From Brachycybe producta (taxonomy: Eukaryota; Arthropoda; Diplopoda; Playtdesmida; Andrognathidae): a stretch of 64,000 nt of DNA. The notes under the pieces are model-generated. The model ran no database searches. It was given only the letters and a program-made list of their open reading frames with translations, and had not been told where the DNA came from. This document shows positions 53,725-64,000 of this stretch, one piece after another (within the stretch, counting starts at the first letter, position 1; each line of letters starts with the position of its first letter). The stretch covers positions 434,001 through 498,000 of the forward strand of contig JAUPFP010000054.1 of NCBI GenBank assembly GCA_036925085.1, in the 5' to 3' direction. A program made the translations under genes and the position numbers.

Positions 53725-53848
53725 TGATGTTATTATGTATGCTAAATAAAAGCATGAAGACAATCAAGAAAACAATGAGCCCTGAAAAAAGGGGCCTTGT
53801 AAAATACTTTGAACCGGGGCCTTGCGTAGCCTTGTTGTTACGGCCCTG
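53725..53848 (-). repeat. Dispersed repeat with CAGGGCC end, copy 2
   Basis: On the minus strand it begins CAGGGCCGTAACAACAAGGC and contains GCAAGGCCCCGGTTCAAA and TTGATTGTCTTCATG, in the same order as 20231-20355. Confidence 0.6.
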
Positions 53849-55977
53849 ATTCAAATAAAAAAAATTCAACATTTTAAAATTCTGAGACAATGGATGATAA
53901 TAATTAAGGTCAAAAATATTATGCAAATAAAAATTCAGAAAATTAATCTGCAAAATGTCTTTTTTTTTTAAAAAAAAATTATGTATTTCATGCAACCCCC
54001 TTTCTCCCCCCTTCCCCACCCCAAAAAAATGCAAAATGTGCAAGAAAATAGTTCATTTTAAACAAATAAATAAAAAAATATATATTATACATAGCAGAAG
54101 CACAAATGATTAAACTAGAAACAATTACAGAAAATGCAAAAACAACACGATTTCTTTTAAGAAACCATTTGTACTATTTATTTTACAACCAAAATGTTTT
54201 TTAAAAAAAAATAAGTGAAATTATGTTAGTTTATGAAAATTTACACAAATATTTATGCATTTAATGCTTTTTTATTTTGGATTAAAATGATTATTGTTGC
54301 ACACAATTATGACACTTAATATGATATGATACGTGTATAAAAAAGGGAACTGGAATTGTCATTTTGCATATTGTGCATTTCCAATCCAATAATGACTTTT
54401 GCAAAAACTTCAAATTAAAATGCCAATTTTTATTAATTATTAATTTTATATTCAGACAGAGGAAGAAATCATTACAGAAATATTTGGAATTTCTTTGAAA
54501 TCATTTTTTTTATAGTTATGAAACACGGAAAGACAAAAGTTAGAAGAAAGAAGGGAAAAATCATTTTCTATGAATCTTTTTTTTTTAAAAAAATAACACA
54601 ATTAGAAAAGTTTTGAAAATTTGCAATTGTTGTTTGTCATTTTTAACTTGAAAGGGGAACAAATGACTTTGCTTATTTTCAAATAAACTTTTCAGAAAAA
54701 ATGTTTTATTTTTCAAAGATATCAGAAAAAAATATATCAAACAAGATGATAAGAAACTTTTCAATAATCTTTTGTAAGTTACACCGGGGTAAGTGGATCC
54801 CACAGTCATTTTCCTTACAATGAGTAACTTTGAAGTGGCAACATCTCACATCATTTTATCTGCGTAATGTTCTGAATAACTACATCCTGCATACGTTACG
54901 GAAAAAAAAGTTACAGAATGAGTGACGTGACGAGTTCGGGGCTGCATTGTTGTGGTAGACAATAGCAAGGCCATTCGAAATTCATTCATTTGACGTCACA
55001 AAACAGTCAAGCAGACTCTAGTCTAGAATAGTTGTAAGATGTACGCCACGTAGACTTGACCAGATTTTAATGGTAATTCAACTTGGGTAGACCAGCAATC
55101 AGCTCGAGAGCCAATGGGGCAGTGGGAAGATTATTTCCACTCATAGATGAATGTCATTTAGGCAAAGTTTAGACATCATCGTCAATTTGTGTGTCACAAA
55201 ATAAACTGCATCATATGCACTTGCCCCATTGATATTTTTATACTATCTAATGAAGAAACTAGCCCTGGGTTACACTTATAGCTCTGGTTAAGTCAATTGA
55301 CGTCAAGGTTTAAGCCAGTTGACTTTTGGTAAGTCAAAGCTATGGTGGTAAACTCATGTAAAAGTTGATGAGTTTAGTAGAAACTTTGATTTAATTAATT
55401 ATTAAAAATATTATCCTAACCTGGAACCATGGAGAATTGTAACCTAGATTTAGTTTAAAAAAATATTTTGCACTTTGATATATCAACCACAAATTGAACT
55501 ATTGAAATAGGAGGTTCCATTTACCCCTGTTTACCTTATAATGTATGTTAAATAGAAAAGAAGATACACAACTAAAATAAATAAACTTCTAATTTGAAAA
55601 AAAAATTGTCATAAAGATATCTTTGAATTGGAGTCTGGAGATAATTGTGACAAGTTGTCACTCATTAAAAATTTTGGTAGAAAAAAAACTTGAGTGAAGA
55701 GTTAATTGGCAGATTATTTTAATTTCTTATCAAAGTTGATGTGTTCTTTAATTATAGAAAGTATCTTGTACATTAAGTAACTTGTAGAAACCAAAAAAGA
55801 AATGATGAGAAATTTGAAATTAATTACAAAATAAAAGTGAATGTAAAGTAGTAGATGAAGTAGAAGGTCAGCGCACTTTTCAAACACTTTCAACAACAAT
55901 AATAATAATTCCATTTTTTCTGGTTTTGAAATTTTGTAAGACACACACATTCCTACCTAGGACTTCAACCCTTGACA

Positions 55978-55979
<2 letters not shown>
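53849..55979. other. Intergenic stretch, no gene recognised
   Basis: Inverted fragments AGCCAATGGGGCAG (55111) and CTTGCCCCATTG (55219), and TTAAGTCAATTGACGTCAAG near 55290 with its partner GCCAGTTGACTTTTGG, suggest small decayed palindromic repeats. Confidence 0.4.

Positions 55980-56043
<64 letters not shown>
55980..56043. repeat. (TA)n microsatellite
   Basis: About 64 bases of uninterrupted TA, likely length-variable. Confidence 0.98.
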
Positions 56044-56046
<3 letters not shown>

Positions 56047-59000
56047 TAGTGTATTTAAAAATGTATGGCAAAACCCTACAATTAAAAGGGATTCATCTAA
56101 TGGTGGTTGGCCCACACACACCAAAAAAATACCCTCTAAAGTGGCCCCCTCCCTTGGTTATTAGAAGTTATAATTACTTGTTTAAAAAAGAACTAACCCT
56201 ATGGGCTAAAAGTATTTAAGAGCCATTTTTTCACTTTTCATATTTTTTGAAAGGTGTAAGTTTTATTATATTATGCTCGAGTGGACATTTTGAATTTTTT
56301 TTCGGGGATGTTATAAACTTATTATTAAAATTGAACTTTTGAAAGAAACATCATCCAGTTTTCACTTTTCTTTGAAAAGTGAAAATTGCCGCAAAAGTGG
56401 GTGAAATTATATATTAATAATATACATAGAAATGGACTTAAATTTAGAGTGAAAAATAGAGTGAAATTTTATGATAAAGATGAAGATGAAAAAAAATTCA
56501 TAGGAAATATTTTAAGTAATTTTACTTAAGGCTGTTTGTTGTTAAAGTCAAGAAGAAGAAAAAAAACTCGTTGAATTAAAGAGTTGGGATGTCTACAAAG
56601 ATTAGCAAAAGAAAAACCAGAATTTGCATTTGTTTCAAATGAAATTAAAATAAAATCGGCTGCAATTAAAGAATTATTTATAGAAATTCTGAGAAAAAAT
56701 GTAATAATGTTGGAACGAAAAATTCTGTTAAAAATAATTAACAACAATCAGTGAAAATAAAAGCTTGCTAATTACAAATTACAATTAGCAAATTTTAAAA
56801 AAGCGATTAAATACAATTAAGCTGACTTATTTTTCCTCAAAGTATTTGAATTACTTTTTAATTACAAATTATATAATGTCATCAAATGCAAAAACATGAA
56901 AAACAATAATTACAAAACTGACTAGTTAAAGCAAGTTAAGAGTTGTTAGAGAATAATTATATAAATTTGAAAAGTAATTAAAAAGTAAATTCATTTTTTA
57001 ATTAGAGAAGGTAATTAATTAGTAATTACAAAAGAGTAATTTATTATTTTTGGCCAATTACTTTGCAAAAAAAAAGTGCATAAAGTGACATTTAGAAAAC
57101 AAGTTAGAAAACCTATTTTGCCAATTTTAGAAACCAGTTTAACATGAAAAAACAAGACAGAAATCCTGTTAGACAAGGATCCAGATTAATTTGTGTCACA
57201 TTTCAACATTTCTATGTAATATGCAAATGGAATTTACCTTGTTTTCTGTCAACATTTCATTAAAATAACAATTAACCCTTTTTAAAATTAATTTCATGGT
57301 GACATAATATATTTTTGAGTCTGACAATAAGAAAAAAAATTCTGAGAACCAAACCAAAAAAAATGTGATTATGTCTAATTTGAAGGAAAAGTGGTAAAAA
57401 GTTTCTCAGACACACAATTAAATGTAGAACACACAGTAGGAATAATCTGGAATTGGAATCATCTTCCCACACAACAACATTTCGAATATATTGCAAAGTC
57501 CTATACAATTGTCAAAAGTGACAGTTCAGTTGTCGCAATTTTTCTTTTTCCAACGTGAATTTTCTTCAAATGGGTTTTATGTGTCCTACATTTTTTTTCT
57601 TCTAATGATGAGGTCGCCAACACAAAGTCAATGGGTTAAATTTGTTATCTAGCATTAATAATCCAAAAATATAATGACTTTATGCTAATCAGTTAATTAA
57701 GATCAGTAGCCTATTTAGCATTGTTTTATTGGTTCTTGACTTTGGAAATACCATTGAATTTTGAGGCGTTTCTAGGAAAGATACCGAAAAATAACGTGTG
57801 TGACAAATGCATAATCAAAAGTGTTGTGACACAGTATTGACTAATTTTACGAAAACAAGTTGTCGTATGTTGGACAACATCATAGCTACTACAACAACGT
57901 CCTTGCAACAAGTGGCAGCCCTGTGAACCTTTGAAAATGATGTGGTCTTTTCATATGCTAACTGTAAATTGCAATTATGATGACACAGACATGCCACACA
58001 TTCCATTATTCATCAATTTATCCCCACCTACCACATGGCTCTAGTGCTAATTGCAGGTGTATTGAGTTGAATTGAATTGGAAAACAAAAAACATAAATAG
58101 CTAGTTGTTCTTGAATTCAGTGAAAAGAACTCCATAAAATGGAATTCCTATTAGTGGGTCTGGTACAGTTTTCGAAAGACAAATTTCAGAAAACTTGTCA
58201 TTTTTAGTGTTTGATTGAGCATTATTAGAAAGGGCCTTTACAGGGTTTATTTTAGATTCCAAAAAGATAATTGTTTTTTTAAATACTCTTTCTTAAATTT
58301 TAAAAGAATTTTAAGCAATAAAGGAAAGTTATGTTCAACACTTACGATTTTGGATTCTGTTAGTTTTAACAAAAAAAAAACACCTAACAGTACAGTTTAA
58401 GGTGTGCCTGAATTTCAAATTTGATTGTCCCACCAAATCCCATTATATATTTATACAGAAAACGGAATGTGTTGTCTACATTTGGATTTTTGAAAGATAT
58501 CTTCTTAGGTTGACGCCCTTTTTTCCAAAAAAACAACAAAAAATAAGACTAGGTGAGCTGCTGGTTCCTATTTTAAAGTGGTGGAAAAACATTTTACATT
58601 CGTCATAATATTAAAAAAATGGTAAAATTGTTTTTTCTTTAAAATAAATTTCATTATTTTTCAAGTAGCACAGACATAGCATTTAGCTTTTCTTGTCTGG
58701 CTTATTTTTTTTAAAAAAACCTTTCTCGGAATTAAAAACCCTCATGAATCTCTCTTGTTTTCTTATTCTTTTTTTAAAAAAAATTATGACATGATGGATT
58801 TTTCTTGCAATGGCTAGGATTTAGCCGTAAGCTTTTAAAGCTTTTTTTAAGTGATAAAAAGAAAACACACAAAAAATACAATTTTTAACCCCCTTTAAAA
58901 CTGTATTCTTAGGTAAGCTTATATAGATAACATTAAGAAACTTAAGCTTAAAAAACTGTCTTAACAAATACTTTGAGTGAAAAGTAAAGGAGGGATAATG

Positions 59001-59050
59001 TGCAATTTTCAAAGAAATAACTAATGAGTGAAAATGGTGGTCACTTTTAG
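56044..59050. other. Intergenic stretch with GT1-like remnant
   Basis: 56775-57065 is GTAATTA-rich and GT1-like. Elsewhere T- and A-runs only; no gene recognised. Confidence 0.45.
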
Positions 59051-59054
59051 CTTC

Positions 59055-60081
59055 AACACTGTTGGAACCTGAATTTACACATCTAGATCTAAGGCTTCAA
59101 CTTGAAAACTTGAGCTCAGGTTTTGAAGTTTCAACATATTAAACCTCTGTTCAAAGCATATTCTATGTTGGAATCTTCTTGTCCAGAAGGTTTTTAATTT
59201 TTAATTTGAATAATTACTTTGCAAGCAGCCCAGACAGAGTATGACGAAACAACAATTTAGTCCAAAACACCATAACAATGCATTTTCAACAAAGTTTTTT
59301 TTTTTAAAAAAATGGCATTGTCAAAATAACCTGTTGACATATAAAAATTGCTAGCATCTGAGATTCTTCACCTATGAGTGAAATTGGTGGTAGTTAACCA
59401 GTCTCGAAAAACAGCACTGGGTTGGAAAATAGAGGCTAGCTAATAAAGGATTAAATTAAGAGTACCGAGTGTGCCAGCTGAGACCAAATTAACATCCTCC
59501 ACCGCCAGTTAACTAAAGAAATGGCTACTACCAGACGGAAATGTGATTTTCTCTTATTCTGCACAACCAAGCATACTTTAGCGATACTTTACGCTGGAGA
59601 CCAAATTATCATACTCGAACACCCCATTACTATACATAGAACCTTAGCTAGCCTCAACTTCCAACCCTTATCATCATTTGAGATAGAATTACACAATTGG
59701 TGTGTCCGTTCTCCAAAGAATTGAATCGCCACTCTTGTCCTAAACTAACTTCAAGTAAACTGTGGGAGGAGTTCTTGGGTAGGAGTGACCACTCTTAACA
59801 AAATTAGAGAGATTTAGGCATTCATATTACTGGTCAGCCCTTTGTTCCTAGGATGATAAGACAATGGAACTCAACTTGTATTTTGGGGCTCTTAATTTAC
59901 TGACAATGCCAGTATTTCAGTTGCATCAGAACGCATTGCAAGTTGTTATCTTCGGGTTTCGACAATGCGTTTCGCATGCTGCAATTGAACTTTTGTCTCG
60001 CTGCCATAGGCTTTCTTGGTTGCTTGCAGAGTAATTTATCAAATTCAAATTTAAACACTGTTGGAGCCTGGATTTACACAA
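59055..60081 (+). repeat. Region between two short direct repeats
   Basis: ACACTGTTGGAACCTGAATT (59055) recurs as ACACTGTTGGAGCCTGGATT (60056), both followed by TACACA. Between them lies the second copy (59872-60030) of the repeat at 25904 (shared GGGGCTCTTA, TTGCATCAGAACGCATTGCA, CATGCTGCAATTGAA). The frame MATTRRKCDFLLFCTTKHTL at 59521 is not recognised. Confidence 0.45.
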
Positions 60082-60734
60082 TGGAATTTACCAATTGCAG
60101 GTAGACAGATATGAAGGTTTTCTTAACTGTGGTCCATTTCTTTTTTGTAGGAATTTTTTTTTGTGCAACTTTATAAAAGACACGTCAAGTAAGTTGGTGG
60201 TCCACTTTTCTAAGCACTTGACTTTTTTTTTAGATGTATTTTATTGCAAAAAGAACCTGTTCTTTGTTGCAAGAAGAAGTTAGAAGAAAAAAAGTCAAAT
60301 TAGAACAAAATGCATGGGCGCCTGTGGAAGGCCAACAAGTCAATATTATAAACACCCTTTCTTTTTTTTGTTGGAAAAAAAGGACAACACTTATTTTGCA
60401 TTTTAAACAAGTTATCTATGATATTACACTTGTAATAAAAATTTATTATTGTCTTTTAAAAAAAAGACCCTACGTCAATAAAGTGGTGAAATATATTTAT
60501 TATACCACATAATGAATAATACACTTTTTTTTAGTTGTTATTGCCTTGAAATGAAAATGTTCAACTTTATTGGAACAAGTCTGATTGACATTTCAGATTT
60601 TTCTACCTGTTTTTAAGTTGTTCAAAGTGAACTTTTTTTTTCTTCTTCCAGTTGTTACTAACTTGTTTTTAAACTTTTTTTTTAAAGAAAAAAAGATATT
60701 TTATGAACAAGTAATTTTAACACTTGTCAATTTG

Positions 60735-61166
60735 TCTGTGTTTTAGAAGAGCAACAATAAAGAGATATTGAAAATGTCTTAGAAACTAGAAGGGTAGGCT
60801 GTTAGCTGAATCATTTAAGGTGGTTTTAAATTGTAAACGAGGCCTCTTTAATCTGACAATTCTGTCTTTCAGGTACAAAATAAAGAAGAACTAGAATGTG
60901 TTTTAGAAAGTAGAAGGGTAGCTCAATTTATTTTTCATATTGATATCTTTCAAAATAAGCTTTTTATATGAGTTTGAAATTGATCCAACTTCAAGCACAC
61001 GACGCATTTTGTCTATAAAAATTTATTTTGAAAATTATCAACATGAGAAAATAATACCCGTAAGTGATTGATCTACCCTTCTAGTTTTTAAAAGAAGCAT
61101 TCAATGTTACGTCTAAAAGTAGAATAAACACAGTTTGAGAGGCGTTTGCAGTTTGAAACCACCTTA
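60735..61166. repeat. FB1 elements: partial plus full copy
   Basis: Partial copy to 60815; full copy from TTAAGGTGGTTTTAAATTGT (60815) to CAGTTTGAAACCACCTTAA (61166), with TTAA at both ends, CTGTCTTTCAGGTAC, and arms TAGAAGGGTAGCTCAA and GATCTACCCTTCTAG. Confidence 0.88.
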
Positions 61167-61744
61167 ACACAGAAATTCATTTTGAATTTATGACGAAGTA
61201 GGCTATTACTAAGTAATTGCAAGAAGCTAAATGAGATTAATTTTACAATTGTCCTTGTTTTATTTATATTGTTTTATTTGATTAATTATTATTGTTAATT
61301 GTTAATTTCATGGACACCAAACATTGCTTTGTTTTTTTTTTGTGTGTGTTTCATTCTATTACTTGTAAATGATGGTATATACTGATAATTATGAGCTTTT
61401 AGAATTTTTTTAAATACTCTTTTGTTGCAAATTTTGAAGACCTAATTTTCATTTAAAACTCAATTATCTTTTTTTATATTTGAAACATAATTTGAAATTG
61501 CTTTTAATATACATTATAGTTTTTTTAAAAAAGAAAAATACCACAAATTATCGAATTTTGCTTGTGTGGGAAATTACATTATACACAATGGTTAATCTGA
61601 AAAAGACAGGAAGAAATGAAGGTTCTTCAGTCCTTGAACTTTTGTGGCCTTTCTACACTTTTATTATTGTTCATCAGTTATTATCATCAAACTCATCAAA
61701 ATCATAAATTGTGCTCCACACCTACAGTAGAATTACTGTAATTT

Positions 61745-62022
61745 TTTTAATTTTAATTTTTATTTATAAAACGTTTATTTTGAAGAATATCAACATGAAA
61801 ATACATCCTTAAGTGATTGAGCTACTCTTCTAGTTTCTAAAACACAATCAAGTTTTTCTTTAATTTTGCTCTTTTGAAAAAAAAAAACCAGAATAATCAG
61901 AATTCGAAATACAGGTGTTCATAAATTACCATCTTAAACTTAAATGTATTTTAGAAACTAGAAGGGTAGTTCAATCAATTAAAAGTATTTTCACATTGAT
62001 ATTTTTTTTAAATAAGCTAGTT
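61745..62022. repeat. FB1 half-elements, head to head
   Basis: A right half (TTGAGCTACTCTTCTAGTTT to AGGTGTTCATAAATTACCAT) followed by a left half (TTTTAGAAACTAGAAGGGTA to TTTTTAAATAAGCT). Confidence 0.75.
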
Positions 62023-62083
62023 GGCAGTTGGAAAATGACAAATGCAAAATTGGAAATTGGTCTTATTATTCTTTTCAAACATT

Positions 62084-62241
62084 AAGGATGGAACACATGG
62101 ACCACTTTTGGTGGTCATTTTCGACTGCAGAATTTCGACAGTCGTATTATTGCAAAAACTGACCACATTGCAGCCACCTTGCAACTTTATTTTGCAGTTA
62201 ATATGAACCACCAAAAGTGGTCTTGTGTGCCATGGCCCTAA
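62084..62241. repeat. PD1 foldback element
   Basis: ACACATGGACCACTTTTGGT pairs with ACCAAAAGTGGTCTTGTGTG; outer GGATGG against CCATGGCCCTA. Ends match those at 4243-4433. Confidence 0.7.
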
Positions 62242-64000
62242 GTCTCCATAATAATTATGAAAAATTTGAGGAAGTTTCATATTAAAAATAGATATGGCTT
62301 CAGGGGGGTCATGGATGTGATGTCAGTTATTTTTTTTAACACTTCTGGGTATTTTTTATGTTGATTATTGTTGTTATTGTTAAGAAGAAGTTAGAAAGGT
62401 GTGGTACATATTATACTACATAGGCCTATATTGTAAAATAGGCAATATGCTACTTCCCACTTAACATAGTGTAGGTGGGTTTTTTTTCTTCTCATTCTTT
62501 CTATTCCTTTCTTACTCCTACATATCAACAAGATAATAAGTATTATAATAACAAGGATCTTTTTAAGGGTTTGGCCTTTTTTTCTTTTCTAGATAAAAAA
62601 CTAGAAAGAAAAATCTCATCATAAGACATATTATATTCATATAATGTTATATAGGAGTGGATGTAACATTGATTTATAAACAGGTAGTGAAAACATGTTA
62701 TGAATATCAATGTCTTCTTCTTCTTTTTCGTAGGTAGCTCTCTCTTCAGGTGGTTTTTTTAAATGATATTTATCCATAGGTCATTCAGTGCTATTGTTTT
62801 AGACATTTAGTCTAGTGTTGCGTGAAAATGTTTTTTTTGTTACTTCAAATTTCCCCCTCCTAACAAAAGAATCTATTTTTGTATTGTTGTTGTTGTCATA
62901 ACTATAATATACAAGGAAGTATAACAAGTTAATAACATTTACCTGATTAGTTAAGCGACATTCTTGAGTTGAAAGATGTCAGTTTGCTTTGCAGAAAAAG
63001 AATTTTTATGTGATTTTTTTATTATTATTCTTAAGGTAGTTTTAAATTGTAAACGTCCCTTAAGGAGCAAAATTAAGAAAAACTTGAAAGTATTTTAGAA
63101 AACTAAAATGGTAGCTCAATCACTTAATGGTATTTTTATGTTTAATATATTTTAAAATAAGCTTTTTATGTGAGTTTGTCTATAAAAAATTTACTTTGAA
63201 AGATATCAAAATGAAAATACTATCATTACTCATTATTCTAGTTTCTATTTTTCGTATCTGTTGATTTTCTGAAACGACATAATAACCAGTGTTCTAAAAT
63301 CACCTGTTCATAAACCATCTTATGAGAAACCAGAAAAAGTATTTAGAAACTAGAAGGGTAGCACAAAAGTTCATGAGTAAAGTGTTCAATTTACAAAGAA
63401 TCACTAGAGATATTAATATTTTCATTATTGATATTGCTAATAATTTGAAATAATTTTTAACATTTGGTGACTTTCAAAATGGCATATCATAAAGGTGTTA
63501 AAAAGGTACATCATAATGGTATATATTATATAAAGATATTTTATTTCTCAGTAAAGATAGAAAAGAACAAAATTTACATCCTCTTCCTAAAACTTTTATT
63601 TTACATTGAACTTCCACCACCAAAATACACTCAAAAATGAGATTCAACTTGAAGAAATTGTTGAGGCTTTCGGATTACAATGTCCCCCATATTGAGTCTT
63701 ATTGAACAGCCTAAATCTGGTAACAATAGACAATTTCGAAATGGAAAATGTACATTAAAGGCCCTTTTGTATGTTTTATTTTTTTATAATCTAATGATGA
63801 AATATTCAAATTGTAATGCCTGGTTAATTTAGTAACAATTTCCAATTGTGTAATCATTTAAATGTGACCAGGTGAAACCGTGACGATTTAACCAATAGAC
63901 ATTTAAATGCACTTTACCACATAAAAAAGTGATTTAATCTTCTTCTTTGAGTGTTTAAATAGAATGTTACATATAATGTGTTTGTTACATAGGAAATTTC
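62242..64000. other. Right edge, no gene recognised
   Basis: Apart from the FB1 copies at 63034-63380 I see no coding or RNA signal. Confidence 0.45.
63034..63380. repeat. FB1 elements: full copy plus arm
   Basis: Left end TTAAGGTAGTTTTAAATTGT, arm AAAATGGTAGCTCAATCACT, right end CCTGTTCATAAACCATCTTA; then a lone arm TTAGAAACTAGAAGGGTAGC. Confidence 0.8.

Noticed and set aside
55880-56071. Frame with repeated Ile-Tyr
   Set aside because: It is a translation of the TA microsatellite.
59521-59724. 67-residue frame MATTRRKCDFLLF
   Set aside because: Length and composition are plausible, but no motif, no splice signals and a repeat-bearing neighbourhood.

Overview
This is an AT-rich invertebrate-animal nuclear segment. 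Six protein families are recognisable by eye from their motifs, and all are split by many GT-AG introns. CpG is not depleted in the exons (runs such as ACGACGATCCGAACG), which argues against a heavily methylated vertebrate genome. I cannot fix the phylum. No bacterial operon, CRISPR array, rRNA, intact tRNA or reverse-transcriptase/transposase-coding element was seen.

Layout. 1-6.7 kb: intergenic, with foldback repeats and a TGTGTTTGTC-rich minisatellite. 6.7-8.6 kb: nucleoredoxin (NXN), 7 exons. 10.2-19.3 kb: two head-to-tail copies of 4-hydroxyphenylpyruvate dioxygenase (HPD), both with all three iron ligands. 21.0-23.0 kb: a class C 7TM receptor of BOSS/GPRC5 type. 23.2-24.3 kb, minus strand: quinolinate phosphoribosyltransferase (QPRT), tail to tail with the receptor. 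27.3-32.5 kb: NIF3L1. 33.4-40.4 kb: ALKBH4, with a 5.7 kb first intron. 41-64 kb: no gene I can name; it holds repeats, a tRNA-like repeat near 50 kb and one probable broken or unrecognised membrane-protein gene at 50.5-51.2 kb. The gene contents (tyrosine breakdown, NAD synthesis, redox, demethylase) do not form one pathway; this looks like ordinary animal gene order.

The strongest non-gene signal is a palindromic non-autonomous element, here called FB1 (arm core TAGAAGGGTAGCTCAATCAC, ends TTAAGGTGGTTTT / AAAACCACCTTAA). I count about 40 whole or partial copies in 64 kb, and it occurs in 13 introns of five of the genes. Other foldback families are FB2 (TGGTTAGAGGCTAGA), CM1 (GGCTCCGCCC, hAT-like with 8-9 bp flanking direct repeats), PD1 (ACCACTTTTNGTGGT) and GT1 (GTAATTA-rich, end CAGTGTTGGGAAGTAA).

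The most interesting observation joins the two themes. The HPD copies differ by two unshared introns, one private to each copy. Both private introns consist almost wholly of foldback elements, and in copy B the end of an FB1 element lies directly against the 3' splice site. Intron gain by foldback elements and reciprocal intron loss are both possible; comparison with other animals would decide. All coordinates of exons were worked out by hand from frame, family alignment from memory and splice signals; no search was run.
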